This document shows, piece by piece, positions 26,811 to 36,704 of a DNA stretch of 64,000 bases. Under the pieces are notes generated by a model that saw nothing but the letters and a program-made list of their open reading frames with translations, ran no database searches and was not told where the DNA came from. The stretch is from Paenibacillus sp. RUD330 (GTDB lineage Bacteria; Bacillota; Bacilli; Paenibacillales; Paenibacillaceae). A program made the translations under genes and the position numbers. The stretch lies in assembly GCF_002243345.2 (NCBI RefSeq), contig NZ_CP022655.2:3412501-3476500 (forward strand), given 5' to 3'. Numbering within the stretch: position 1 is the stretch's first letter; every line of letters begins with the position of its first letter.

Positions 26811-28730
26811 ATGCGAAAAAAATGGATCGGCGCCTTCGCGGCGCTCGCTTTCCTTACTATTCTGATTCCGGTCAGCCCGTTGTTCGTATCTCCCGGCGGC
26901 AAGCATCATGAGCAGCAGCAGGCCAAGACGCGGGTCCTTTCGGCCCGGGAAGAACATCTCCTCAAGGAAGCAGACGTCAAGCACGATATGGACGCCACCT
27001 CGCAGCTGTGCGCCTCCCAGTGCTCCAAGGACATCGGCAAGCTGTTCTCGCTTGCGGAACGTCCGTCCGCCGATAAAGAGCGCGGCATGAAAAAGCTGAT
27101 CGCCATGCATCCGCAGATGCTGCGGCTGGAATGGATGCGGAAAGGCAAGGCTTCCATCTCCGCGGGCAGCATGCCCAAGGCCGCCGAAGCCCGGCTGAAG
27201 GCTCCGATCCAAGCGGCCAAAAGAGGAGTCGAAGCCGGCAGCCGGTACCAGTCCCCTGTCGTCGAAGCGGATGGCCGGCGCTACATGGTGCTTGGCATTC
27301 CGGCATACGGCGGCGGAGAAGGAGTGCTCGGAATCATCCGGCAGGATATCGTCGGCCAGGTGCAGAGGCATCAGATGCGCAATCTGCGGCTCGTGCCGTA
27401 TCCGGCCGAAGGCCATTACAGGGTTGAATCGGTCCATGCGGGATCCGGCCGTGAAATGACCGTCCGCACGGGGGAGGACAATGGCGCGTCCAGCCATTAT
27501 CATGTGCAGGAGGTCGTCGTCCGGTTCCGCGGCAATCCAGGACCCAGTGAGCTGGCGCGCATCCGGCGGGATATCGGCGCCGTGTCCGAAAACCAGATGA
27601 ACAGCACGTACATTTTCCGATCCCGCAGCATGGACGCCATGAAGATGATGGGCTATTTCCGCAAGAAATGGAATCCCGTCTATGTGGAGCCCCATTACCT
27701 GTATATAACCAACGACCGTCCCCTCGAAAATCAAGCCGGCCGCGGCGCGAGGGCCTTGGTCGACGAGACGGCGGCCCAGCCGATCATTCCCAACGACAGG
27801 CTGTACTCCGATTATCAGTGGAATCTCCCGTCCATTGAAGCCGAGCTCGGCTGGAACCTGTCCAAAGGCAGCGATGCCGTGAAGGTCGCCGTGCTGGATA
27901 CCGGCGTCCAAGCCGACCACCCCGACCTCACCGGCAAGCTGGAGCCGGGAACCAACATCGTGACCAGCGGATCGAAGCCCGACGACGATGTCGGCCACGG
28001 CACCCATGTCACCGGCATCATCGCCGCCACCGTCAACAACGGGGAAGGCGTAGCCGGACTGACGTGGTACAACAAGATTATGCCGGTCAAGGTGCTGGAC
28101 AGCAGCGGGGCGGGCTCCACGTACTCCGTCGCCCAAGGACTCATCTGGGCGACGGACCATGGCGCCAAGGTCATCAATATGAGCCTCGGCAACTATGCAT
28201 CCGCCGAGTTCCTGCATGACGCGATCAAATATGCCTACGACCGGGACGTCGTCCTCATCGCGGCCAGCGGCAACGACAATACGGACCGGCCAGGCTATCC
28301 GGCCGCCTACCCGGAAGTGTTCGCAGTCGCCTCGACCGACTCCAAGGGCCAGAAGTCGTCTTTCTCCAATTTCGGCGACTACATCGATGCCGCAGCTCCG
28401 GGCGACAGCATCGCGAGCACCTACCCCGGCAGCCAGTACGCCGCCTTGTCGGGAACATCGATGGCGAGCCCTCATGTGGCCGCTCTGGCCGCCCTGATCC
28501 GCTCGCGCAATCCCAACCTGACCAACGTCCAGGTGATGGATATCATGCGCCGCACGGCGATTGATCTCGGCGCCAAAGGCAAGGACCCTTATTTCGGCTA
28601 CGGCCAGATCGACATCGACAAGGCGCTGCGGGAAGCGGGCCGGACGTCCCAGCCGCTGCAGGCATTCCCCGAACAGGTGAAAGGCCGGCTGCAGCGAATT
28701 ACGGACAAGTTCAAAAACGGCGCCAAATAG
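26811..28730 (+). CDS. S8 family serine peptidase (subtilase) with a long N-terminal region
   Basis: 639 residues: signal peptide or anchor (1-27), a region of about 200 residues of unclear fold containing Cys67 and Cys71, an I9-like propeptide (about 230-300, YHVQEVVVRFRG...YVEPHYLY), then the catalytic domain with Asp363 (VLDTG), His396 (GHGTHV), oxyanion Asn488 and Ser550 (GTSMASPH). So it is an active secreted subtilisin-type protease. The region before the propeptide (residues 28-225, with YMVLGIPAYGGGEGVLGIIRQDIVGQV) looks like a small sensor-type domain and is unusual. ATG follows GGGAGG at about 12 nt. It is convergent with rnpB and ends in a strong hairpin. Confidence 0.93.
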   Translation: MRKKWIGAFAALAFLTILIPVSPLFVSPGGKHHEQQQAKTRVLSAREEHLLKEADVKHDMDATSQLCASQCSKDIGKLFSLAERPSADKERGMKKLIAMHPQMLRLEWMRKGKASISAGSMPKAAEARLKAPIQAAKRGVEAGSRYQSPVVEADGRRYMVLGIPAYGGGEGVLGIIRQDIVGQVQRHQMRNLRLVPYPAEGHYRVESVHAGSGREMTVRTGEDNGASSHYHVQEVVVRFRGNPGPSELARIRRDIGAVSENQMNSTYIFRSRSMDAMKMMGYFRKKWNPVYVEPHYLYITNDRPLENQAGRGARALVDETAAQPIIPNDRLYSDYQWNLPSIEAELGWNLSKGSDAVKVAVLDTGVQADHPDLTGKLEPGTNIVTSGSKPDDDVGHGTHVTGIIAATVNNGEGVAGLTWYNKIMPVKVLDSSGAGSTYSVAQGLIWATDHGAKVINMSLGNYASAEFLHDAIKYAYDRDVVLIAASGNDNTDRPGYPAAYPEVFAVASTDSKGQKSSFSNFGDYIDAAAPGDSIASTYPGSQYAALSGTSMASPHVAALAALIRSRNPNLTNVQVMDIMRRTAIDLGAKGKDPYFGYGQIDIDKALREAGRTSQPLQAFPEQVKGRLQRITDKFKNGAK

Positions 28731-28736
28731 AAATGC

Positions 28737-28769
28737 AAGAAGGAGCTCCCGCAAGGGAGCTCCTTCTTT
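28737..28769 (+). terminator. Terminator after the subtilase gene
   Basis: Perfect 14-bp stem AAGAAGGAGCTCCC and complement with a GCAA tetraloop, then TTCTTT. Confidence 0.92.
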
Positions 28770-28850
28770 GGTGCTTGCCTTCATCCGGCGATTCGCCGGG
28801 GAGAGGCCTTGTATGCGCTGGATTAGTAGTTGATGGAATGGGAATTCGTT

Positions 28851-29262
28851 GCGGAAAGCCTGCCGTAAGCCGGGTTCTGTGCTCTTCGTGGTCCAGACGG
28901 GAACGACCCTCCCACTGCAAGCGACAATCATCTATCTAGGCCTGCCATTGCTGGCAGGCTCAAGCGACCAACCCGAACGCTCCCCGGGCAAGGGTTGCAG
29001 CACGAAGCTGCCGCGTTCTCTTAGGTCTTGCTCCGGATGGGGTTTACCAGCCGCGTTGTCGCCAACGCCGCTCGTGGTCTCTTACACCACGGTTCCACCC
29101 TTGCCTGATCCGCGCCGCAAGCGGCGGGCCATCGGCGGTCCATTTCTGTGGCACTATCCTTCGGCTCGCGCCGACTGGACGTTATCCAGCATCCTGCCCT
29201 GCGGAGCCCGGACTTTCCTCTCGCGGCACAAGCCGCCAGCGATTGTCTGTCAGACTTTCCAA
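28851..29262 (-). ncRNA. rnpB: RNase P RNA (catalytic subunit)
   Basis: On the minus strand the conserved core GAGGAAAGTCCGGGCTC lies at 29220-29204, GAAGGATAGTGCCACAGAAA near 29160-29140, and the 3' signature ACAGAACCCGGCTTA at 28880-28866. The ends pair as the P1 helix: GGAAAGTCTG (29260-29251) with CAGGCTTTCC (28862-28853), including one G-U pair. About 410 nt, normal. It cleaves the 5' leader of tRNA precursors together with the RnpA protein. Exact ends are estimated from P1. It begins right after yqfO and has its own promoter. Confidence 0.97.
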
Positions 29263-29272
29263 ACCCTTAGCT

Positions 29273-29301
29273 AGTATACCTGCTGCAGCCTCATCAAGCA
29301 A
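29273..29301 (-). promoter_or_regulatory. SigA promoter of rnpB, inside the 3' end of yqfO
   Basis: On the minus strand TTGCTT (29301-29296), 17-bp spacer, TATACT (29278-29273). The predicted start falls a few bases before the P1 helix of RNase P RNA. The -35 box lies in the last codons of yqfO. Confidence 0.75.
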
Positions 29302-30415
29302 GCCGGAAAGGCTCGGTATTTATGGCTGAGGCCGCCACTTCCGTGCTGTACTTGGATCCGGCCAGCCGCTCGCGCAGCCAGTCGGCTGTTTTGGCCTTCA
29401 TGATCTTTTCGGCGTTATGGCCCGGATCGATCAGCAACATGCCCGCCGCCAGCGCATCATGGGCCGAGTGGTAGTCGACATCTCCGGTAATGAGCACCTG
29501 CGCGCCGGCGAACTGCGCGGCCCGCCAGTATTTGGCCCCGGAGCCGCCCAGCACGGCCGCCTTGCGGATCGTCGCGGAGAAATCGCCGATGACCCGCACA
29601 AACGGAACGTCGAAGGCGGCTTTGACCCGTTCGGCCATGCCTGCAAGCGTGACGGGCTCTTCCAGCTTGCCGGAACGGCCAAGCCCGCGGACAACGCCCT
29701 CCTGCTGGAGCAGCGTGATGTCGAAGGCGACCTCTTCGTACGGATGAGCGGTTTGCATTGCTTTGACCGAGCGCTTCAGCAGGCTTTCCGGCACGATGGT
29801 CTCCAGCCTGATCTCGTCGACCGTTTCAAGGCGTCCTGAGGAGCCGATGAACGGATCCGTGCCCGGCCCCGGACGGAACGTGCCCCTTCCCTCCATGCTG
29901 AAGCTGCACTGGTCGTACGCGCCAATCGAGCCCGCGCCCGCTTCCCACAGCGCTCCGCGCACAGCCTCGTGATGGGAAGCCGGGACGTACACCGATAGCT
30001 TGAACAGCTTGTCCTCATGCACCTTCTCCAGGCTGACCCTTCCTTCCGGCTCGATGCCGACCGCATCAGCCATCCAGTCGTTCATGCCGCCGTCGGCCGT
30101 ATCGAGATTCGTATGGGAAATGAACACGGCGATATCATGCTTGATCAGACGCTCATAGAGCGAGCCTGCCGGCGACGAGGTGTCGATCTTGGCCAGCGGC
30201 CTGAAAATGATGGCATGATGGGCGATGATCAGATCGGCCCCCATGGCGATCGCCTCCTCCACCACCGCTTCCGTGACGTCCAGCGCGACAAGCACTTTCC
30301 GGATCTCCTTCTGCAGCGTGCCGAGCTGCAGGCCGATCCGATCGTTCTCCACCGCGTATCTCTTGGGAGCCAGCTGCTCCATCAATCCTGTGACGAATTG
30401 TCCGCTTGCGAACAT
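29294..30415 (-). CDS. yqfO: Nif3-like dinuclear metal centre protein (YqfO)
   Basis: 373 residues of the Nif3/DUF34 family. Metal ligands are visible in DLIIAHHAIIF (His66, His67) and at the C-terminus in DVDYHSAHDALAAGMLLIDPGHNAEKIM. The middle (about 130-230) holds the extra PII/CutA-like insertion typical of the Bacillus YqfO form. Proposed roles include GTP cyclohydrolase-like or metal-insertase activity; none is settled. It starts at ATG after AGGAGGTGC, overlapping trmK by 34 bp, so the two are translationally coupled, as in B. subtilis. Confidence 0.92.
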   Translation of the reverse strand: MFASGQFVTGLMEQLAPKRYAVENDRIGLQLGTLQKEIRKVLVALDVTEAVVEEAIAMGADLIIAHHAIIFRPLAKIDTSSPAGSLYERLIKHDIAVFISHTNLDTADGGMNDWMADAVGIEPEGRVSLEKVHEDKLFKLSVYVPASHHEAVRGALWEAGAGSIGAYDQCSFSMEGRGTFRPGPGTDPFIGSSGRLETVDEIRLETIVPESLLKRSVKAMQTAHPYEEVAFDITLLQQEGVVRGLGRSGKLEEPVTLAGMAERVKAAFDVPFVRVIGDFSATIRKAAVLGGSGAKYWRAAQFAGAQVLITGDVDYHSAHDALAAGMLLIDPGHNAEKIMKAKTADWLRERLAGSKYSTEVAASAINTEPFRLA

Positions 30416-31167
30416 GACAGCACCTCCTCGATCAGCCGGCTCTCGCGCCTGAAGCCTTCGGCACGGGCTGCCGCTTCATCCGTTCCGGATTTTTGCAGTT
30501 CTCCGACGATCCGTTCCAATTTCTTCAGCTCGGAGCGCCATTTGAGGGCGAAGGCTTCAGTCTCGTTTCTGCCGCGAAGAAGCCAAGGGCCCATTTTCAG
30601 CCGCAATTCCGCCTCTTCTTCAACCGACAGTCCCTCGATCGTCGTGCCCGAACCGTACAGCCGCTCATTCAGCTCCGCATGCTGTGGGCTCCGGACCGCA
30701 TGGAGAACTTCATAGAACTTGCCGTCTTCCTCCACTATCATCTCTTCCTGCAAATACCAGCCCTGCTCCCGCAGCCAATGCCGGACAAGCTCCTCGCCTA
30801 CATTCGGCTGAAGCACAAGCTCGCGGACACCCTCCAGCTTGCCCGCTGCGGCCCCCTCGTCCAGAATCGTCCGGATCAGGCCTCCGCCCATGCCGGCAAC
30901 CGTGACCGTGTCGGCTTCTCCGGGCTGGAGCACCTCCAGGCCGTTGCCCCGGCGGGCCTGAATCGACGACGTCAAGCCGGCGGCTGCGATTCCTCGGCGA
31001 GCCGCTTCCAGCGGTCCTTCGTTAAGCTCTCCGGCAATGCCGGACGGACTGATGCCGCTCTGCACGAGATAGACGGGCAGCAGCGCATGATCCGATCCGA
31101 TATCCGCGATTCGCGATCCTTCGGACACAAACCCCGCTATGGCGGAAAGTCGTTTGGAAATCAACAT
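30382..31167 (-). CDS. trmK: tRNA (adenine22-N1)-methyltransferase TrmK
   Basis: Methylates A22 in the D-loop region of tRNA using S-adenosylmethionine. The cofactor motif RIADIGSDHALLPVYL is near the N-terminus, followed by the family catalytic-region sequence VTVAGMGGGLIRTIL and EQGWYLQEEMIVEEDGKFYEVL. The last third is a coiled-coil domain, as in B. subtilis YqfN. Start: ATG 31167, one base after the upstream stop codon; a TTG three codons earlier is also possible and neither has a clear ribosome site, which suggests coupling to the upstream gene. It overlaps yqfO downstream. Confidence 0.92.
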   Translation of the reverse strand: MLISKRLSAIAGFVSEGSRIADIGSDHALLPVYLVQSGISPSGIAGELNEGPLEAARRGIAAAGLTSSIQARRGNGLEVLQPGEADTVTVAGMGGGLIRTILDEGAAAGKLEGVRELVLQPNVGEELVRHWLREQGWYLQEEMIVEEDGKFYEVLHAVRSPQHAELNERLYGSGTTIEGLSVEEEAELRLKMGPWLLRGRNETEAFALKWRSELKKLERIVGELQKSGTDEAAARAEGFRRESRLIEEVLSCSQADNSSQD

Positions 31168-31168
31168 A

Positions 31169-31993
31169 TCAGGCAACCCACGCTATCCAATATTTTCGCA
31201 GAAGGAAAAGAACCCCTCCGCCTATGACCAGTTTACCAACAAACAGCGCCTGGAGCCAAACTTCCGAGCCCGAATTCGCAAAGAAGGCGATTTCCGGCAT
31301 AAGGACAAGCAGCGCCGAGAAGCCGAGCAGCACCGCGCAATCGCGCTTGCTCCACCGCTGAGCGAACCATCCCGACCAGGAGAACAGGCCGGCCAGCGGC
31401 AGCCAGTACAGCTGGGCTTGAAGCAGCGAATAAGGATGCGAATGGTTTCGGAGCAGCAGGGAGTAGACGATGGCAAGGCAAGCCCAGCCGCTGAAATGCA
31501 GCAGCGGGATGCGCGCGGCAATGCCGTAGGCGATCCAGAACGCAGCGCAAAGTCCGAGAACGAGAGCTTTCCACCCCCACGCATCCAGCTCGTGCAGATG
31601 CAGAAGATACAGCGACGAGCCGGCCAATAACAGCATGGCGAGACCGATCCAGCTCAGCCCGACCGTTTCGTTGCGCGGTCTCAGGATCGTCCCCGCCGTA
31701 AGCATGCCCCCCGTCGTCAACAGGCAGAGAGCTATTTGCAATGCCGGATGAAAAGAGCTAAAATGAAGAACAATCAAACAGAAAAAGGAAAAGATAACAA
31801 AAATAGATATCCATTTCCAGACCGAAAATCTTCCGGCACGGCCCGCGGCCGGTTCATTCAAAAAATCGGGTTGAGCTTCCTTCTCGGTGACATACAGGTT
31901 GAGCAGAAAGTCGCAGTAATGATCGGGAAGCAGCTTCCCTTTTCTCCATTGCTGGATTTCCTGCACGATGATGCGGCGTCGGTCAGCTTCCAT
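31169..31993 (-). CDS. Unrecognised polytopic membrane protein between rpoD and trmK
   Basis: 274 residues. The cytoplasmic N-terminus (about 60 residues; VQEIQQWRKGKLLPDHYCDFLLNLY) recalls the start of DUF2157-type membrane proteins, and seven or eight hydrophobic segments follow. The chosen ATG (31991-31993) has AGGAG at the right distance; an ATG seven codons upstream does not. Its stop nearly touches trmK, so it is the first gene of a trmK-yqfO operon. In B. subtilis this position holds the cytochrome gene cccA; there is no CxxCH motif here, so this is a different protein. Function unknown. Confidence 0.75.
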   Translation of the reverse strand: MEADRRRIIVQEIQQWRKGKLLPDHYCDFLLNLYVTEKEAQPDFLNEPAAGRAGRFSVWKWISIFVIFSFFCLIVLHFSSFHPALQIALCLLTTGGMLTAGTILRPRNETVGLSWIGLAMLLLAGSSLYLLHLHELDAWGWKALVLGLCAAFWIAYGIAARIPLLHFSGWACLAIVYSLLLRNHSHPYSLLQAQLYWLPLAGLFSWSGWFAQRWSKRDCAVLLGFSALLVLMPEIAFFANSGSEVWLQALFVGKLVIGGGVLFLLRKYWIAWVA

Positions 31994-32037
31994 ATTCGGC
32001 TCCTTTTCACGCAAAGGCTCAGGCCGGCAAGGCAGGT

Positions 32038-32142
32038 ATGCCGCAGCCGGAACGGTATACCGTAGTCATCGACAACAAGGCTCTCATGTTGAAGGGACTT
32101 CGGTCCCCGATGACCATGGTCCCACAGATTTTGCCCGCCTGA
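32038..32142 (+). CDS. Candidate small ORF between rpoD and the membrane-protein gene (34 residues)
   Basis: An ATG-TGA frame whose product begins MPQPERYTVVIDNKALMLKG and looks protein-like, with codon choice similar to the neighbours. The only upstream purine run, AAGGCAGGT, touches the ATG, which is poor. A 12-bp palindrome, ACGGTATACCGT, lies inside it (32052-32063) and could instead be an operator for the divergent membrane-protein gene. Kept only as a candidate. The rest of the 32015-32203 gap holds the rpoD terminator. Confidence 0.2.
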   Translation: MPQPERYTVVIDNKALMLKGLRSPMTMVPQILPA

Positions 32143-32156
32143 ACGGACTCCATGAC

Positions 32157-32190
32157 CAAAAAAAAGACCCCCTGCCGGCGGCAGAAGGTC
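32157..32190 (-). terminator. Terminator after rpoD
   Basis: Stem GACC-TT-CTGCCG / CGGCAG-GG-GGTC with one internal mismatch pair, followed on the minus strand by eight T. Confidence 0.85.
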
Positions 32191-32203
32191 ATTCCTTGAA
32201 GGC

Positions 32204-33331
<1,128 letters not shown>

Positions 33332-33350
33332 ATTCCCGACTCCCTCCTCC

Positions 33351-35198
33351 CTAGAAATGTTCATCCTGCCGTTTCATTAGCTGTCTTTCTAGGGCGATAA
33401 TCTCACTTTGGATCTTGGCCGCCTTCAGCACGTCGCCGCTCCGTTCCGCCCGCAGGGCTTCTTCTCTCCTGAGCTCGATTTCCCTCAGCTGCGGCACCTT
33501 CAGAATCTCATGAATGTAGGCCGAAAGCAGATGCTCGTCAAAGGGAGATGAATCCTCGTGCATCAGAATGGAAGCCGCCGCCCTCTCCAGGCGGTCGTCC
33601 TGCAGCGAAGCGATGAACCGGCTTGCATCCGGCTCATGCCCTTGCGCGTAATAGGCGTATAAATAAGCAGCAAGCGCCGCGTGATCCTCCACGTTGAATG
33701 CATCTCCGAGCCGGTCGTAAATGCTCCGTGCGACTTCAGCATCCCGTATCATCACGCCGAGGAGCCTGCGTTCCGCGCGTTGGTAAGCGGGCAGCAGAGC
33801 AGGCGCAGCAGGCGCACGCCTCGTTTCATTCCTACCATTATTCCACGAATTGTCGTTCTTATCCCTGTCCGGCCTGGATTTCTGGCGTTCGCTGAACAGC
33901 CTGTGGCAATCCTGCTTCAGCGATTCAAGGGAAATTTCGAATTCTCGCGACAATTCCTTCAGATACACTTCCTGCTCCGTTCGGGAATCCAGTTCCGCTA
34001 CAATGCCAACGGCTTCCATGACATAATTTTTGCGGCCCTCTTCTCCTATGAGTGTATGACTCCTGCGTGAATATAGTAGTTTAAATTTCGTGACCGACAC
34101 GGGATTGTCCATCGTCTCCCGCATGAAGGTCTCCGCGCCGAATCGGGTGATGCATTCGTCCGGATCCATGCCCTTGGGCAGCATGGCGACGAGCACGCGA
34201 AGTCCGGCCTTCTCCAGGATCGGGATGTTCTTCATGACGGCGGCTTGGCCGGCGTCGTCTCCGTCATAACAGAGAATGATCTCTTCCAAATCCCTTGAAA
34301 GCCTTGTCGCCTGCTCATCGGTCAGAGCGGTTCCCATCGTGGCCACGCCGTTCTTGACTCCGGCGCTCCATGCCTTGATGACGTCCATATACCCCTCGAA
34401 CAGCACGCCGGAACGCTTTTTGCGCATGACCGGCCGCGCAGCATGCAGATTGTACAGCAGCTTGCTTTTGCCGAACAGCCTCGTCTCGGGAGAGTTCAAG
34501 TATTTAGGCTGGGAGTTGTCCATGATTCGTCCGCCGAAGCCGCATACTTTGCCGTCCCGATTGCGGATCGGAAACATGACCCTTCCCCGGAAACGGTCGA
34601 CGTGGCCGCTGCCGTCGGACTTGGCCGAAAGCAGTCCCGCTCGTTCCAGCAGCTCGGGCTCGTAGCCCCTCGATGTCAGAAATCTGGAGAGCGTGTCCCA
34701 ACTTTCAGGCGCGAAACCGATGGAGAATTCGTCGATCAGCTTGCTGTTCAGCCCCCTGGAGAGCAGATAAGCGCGAGCTTCCTGGCCCTGGGCGGAATTG
34801 TTGAGCAGATAATGGTAGAACTTGGCGGCAAGCTCATGCGCCTCATAATGGCGCTCGAGCTCGGGGTCACGAGGCGAAGAGCTATCGTCGGACGCGTCCC
34901 ATGTAATGGGCATCCCCGCCTCTTTCGCCAGATGGCGGACGGCTTCAGGGAAAGTGTAGCCCTCGATCTCTTCAATGAACCGGATGACATTGCCGCCTTT
35001 GCCGCAGCCGTAGCAATGAAAAATCTGCAGCTCCGGCGTGACCGTGAAGGAGGGAGTCCGTTCGGAATGGAACGGGCAGAGCCCCTTCATGTATTTGCCG
35101 TTCTTGGTTAGATGAACGTACTTCCCTACCGTGTCCACAATTTCATGATGCCGGCGCACTTCATCGATGACGCTGTCCGGTATCTTGCCATATGCCAC
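33351..35198 (-). CDS. dnaG: DNA primase DnaG
   Basis: Makes RNA primers for replication. 615 residues: zinc-binding domain with Cys41, His44, Cys62 and Cys65 (CPFH...CYGC), the catalytic RNA polymerase domain with Toprim motifs [12 protein letters not shown] and [12 protein letters not shown], and a C-terminal helicase-binding domain (about 470-615). Starts at GTG (35196-35198) after AAGGTGATG. The linker between core and helicase-binding domain ([25 protein letters not shown]) is polar and probably flexible. It lies upstream of rpoD with 19 bp between stop and start. Confidence 0.97.
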   Translation of the reverse strand: MAYGKIPDSVIDEVRRHHEIVDTVGKYVHLTKNGKYMKGLCPFHSERTPSFTVTPELQIFHCYGCGKGGNVIRFIEEIEGYTFPEAVRHLAKEAGMPITWDASDDSSSPRDPELERHYEAHELAAKFYHYLLNNSAQGQEARAYLLSRGLNSKLIDEFSIGFAPESWDTLSRFLTSRGYEPELLERAGLLSAKSDGSGHVDRFRGRVMFPIRNRDGKVCGFGGRIMDNSQPKYLNSPETRLFGKSKLLYNLHAARPVMRKKRSGVLFEGYMDVIKAWSAGVKNGVATMGTALTDEQATRLSRDLEEIILCYDGDDAGQAAVMKNIPILEKAGLRVLVAMLPKGMDPDECITRFGAETFMRETMDNPVSVTKFKLLYSRRSHTLIGEEGRKNYVMEAVGIVAELDSRTEQEVYLKELSREFEISLESLKQDCHRLFSERQKSRPDRDKNDNSWNNGRNETRRAPAAPALLPAYQRAERRLLGVMIRDAEVARSIYDRLGDAFNVEDHAALAAYLYAYYAQGHEPDASRFIASLQDDRLERAAASILMHEDSSPFDEHLLSAYIHEILKVPQLREIELRREEALRAERSGDVLKAAKIQSEIIALERQLMKRQDEHF

Positions 35199-35239
35199 TC
35201 GTTCATCACCTTCGTCTTAATAACACGTAATACTATTCG

Positions 35240-35707
35240 CTAGACCCTATCGTTTTCCTGCCTGTGCTTCAAAACTTTTGTCAGCTTTTGTTGAAAGCAA
35301 GTTCGGTCTTCCGACGTCATGGCTTTAGGCCCTTTGGTCCTTCCGCCGCTGCGGCGGATCACGCTTTGCTCATGCCGGCGGGCCATCAGGAAGTCGATAT
35401 TCCCGTCCGTGTAGCTCTGGCCGCGAAACCCGATCACTTCGGCTCCCTTGGCCAGCGCGATGGCGGCAAGTCCAAAGTCTCCGGTAATGACGATATCTCC
35501 GCGGCGGATCCGGTTCAGGATATAAAGATCGGCGGACTGGCTGCTTCGGTCCACATGGACCACTTCCGTGCCGGGCTCTCTCTCCAAGCGATGGTCATAG
35601 GACGAGACAAGCACCACCGGCACGGATGCGGCGGCTGCCGTATCGATTATTTCCCGCTTGACCGGACAAGCATCGGCGTCAACAACGATCACAAACGGTT
35701 CGCTCAA
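35240..35707 (-). CDS. yqxD: YaiI/YqxD family protein (DUF188, PIN-like fold)
   Basis: 155 residues. The family signature VDADACPVKREI is at the N-terminus, with VVHVDRSSQSADLYILNRIRRGDIVITGDFGLAAIALAKGAEVIGFRGQSYTDGNID behind it; these carry the acidic residues of a PIN-like nuclease fold, although activity is unproven. The frame is open from 35773, but GGAGGATCCTA precedes an in-frame TTG at 35707, which gives the normal family length; I prefer it. First gene of the dnaG-rpoD operon, as in B. subtilis. Confidence 0.88.
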   Translation of the reverse strand: MSEPFVIVVDADACPVKREIIDTAAAASVPVVLVSSYDHRLEREPGTEVVHVDRSSQSADLYILNRIRRGDIVITGDFGLAAIALAKGAEVIGFRGQSYTDGNIDFLMARRHEQSVIRRSGGRTKGPKAMTSEDRTCFQQKLTKVLKHRQENDRV

Positions 35708-35813
35708 TAGGATCCTCCCGTCAACCCGTCCTGCCTCCGACGCAGCAGTACTGCCCCGGCCATGGTTCATCATGTGGCTTCAAGATGCTCCGGATGTGCT
35801 CCATGATGGAACT

Positions 35814-36635
35814 TCAGCTGCTCCGGATATGCTCCATGATGAGGCTTGCCGTTTCTTCGACCGCCCTGTGAGACACGTCGATGACAAAACAGCCGATCCG
35901 GTCCATGATCTCCTTGGCGTAGAGGAGCTCCCTCTCGATGCGCTGCGCCGTCGCGTAGGAGGCGCTGTCAGGAAGGCCGAGCGCCTTGAGCCTCTCCTTG
36001 CGGATGACGTTGAGATAATGGACGTCGATCGTAAGGCCGACAATCCGCTCCTTGGGAACCGTGAACAGCTCGTCCGGCGGCTTCAGTTCCGGCACGAGCG
36101 GGACGTTCGCGACTTTGTATTTCTTGTGGGCGAGATACATGGACAACGGGGTTTTCGACGTCCGCGATACGCCCACAAGAACAATATCGGCTTTTTTGAC
36201 GCCGGTTGTATCCCTCGCGTCATCATATTTGACGGCGAATTCGACCGCTTCGACCTTGCGGAAGTAATCCTCGTCCAGCACATGGTTGAGGCCGGGCTCC
36301 TGCCTGGACGGCATTCCAGTCTTCTTCTCGAGGCTGGCGACCAGCGGTCCGAGCAGATCGATCGTCTCGACTCCGCTTGTAGCTCCCAGTCGGGTCATCG
36401 CTTCCCGCAAATGGGGAAGGACGAGCGTATACAGAACGATCGCTCCGTTGCCCCTGGCAAGCTCGACCACCTTGGCCAGCGACGGCTCGTCCGCCACGAA
36501 CGGAGCCCGACGGATCTGGGGCACGATAGGATGGAACTGGGCCGCTGCGGCACGGACGACGAGCTCGCCCGTATCCCCGGCGGAATCGGATACGACATAT
36601 ACGATCACATCGCGAATCTGAGCCGGCTGTTTCAT
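35814..36635 (-). CDS. yqfL: Bifunctional pyruvate,phosphate dikinase regulatory kinase/phosphorylase (DUF299, YqfL)
   Basis: Reversibly phosphorylates pyruvate,phosphate dikinase or PEP synthase using ADP, switching it off and on. 273 residues with YVVSDSAGDTGELV near the start, the P-loop-like GVSRTSKTPLSMYLA and the C-terminal DVSHRAVEETASLI, all DUF299 marks. The first ATG in the frame is only 2 nt from GGGGG, so I use the ATG at 36635, with good spacing. In B. subtilis ccpN lies between glyS and yqfL and the two work together on gluconeogenesis; here no ccpN is present. The target enzyme is not in the window. Confidence 0.92.
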   Translation of the reverse strand: MKQPAQIRDVIVYVVSDSAGDTGELVVRAAAAQFHPIVPQIRRAPFVADEPSLAKVVELARGNGAIVLYTLVLPHLREAMTRLGATSGVETIDLLGPLVASLEKKTGMPSRQEPGLNHVLDEDYFRKVEAVEFAVKYDDARDTTGVKKADIVLVGVSRTSKTPLSMYLAHKKYKVANVPLVPELKPPDELFTVPKERIVGLTIDVHYLNVIRKERLKALGLPDSASYATAQRIERELLYAKEIMDRIGCFVIDVSHRAVEETASLIMEHIRSS

Positions 36636-36664
36636 GCCGGTCATACCCCCTATCCAAATATAAT

Positions 36665-36692
36665 CCGCCTTAAGGGGTACGCCTTAAGGCGG
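36665..36692 (-). terminator. Perfect hairpin between glyS and yqfL, weak T-tract
   Basis: 11-bp perfect stem CCGCCTTAAGG / CCTTAAGGCGG with a 6-nt loop, followed on the minus strand by ATTATATTTGG. Probably the end of the glyQS transcript; termination strength is uncertain. Confidence 0.5.
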
Positions 36693-36704
36693 GCCGAGAG
36701 AATA

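Noticed and set aside
26613-28931. 772-codon open frame opposite the subtilase
   Set aside because: The subtilase has an intact catalytic triad and its own signals; the antisense frame matches no family and ends inside rnpB.
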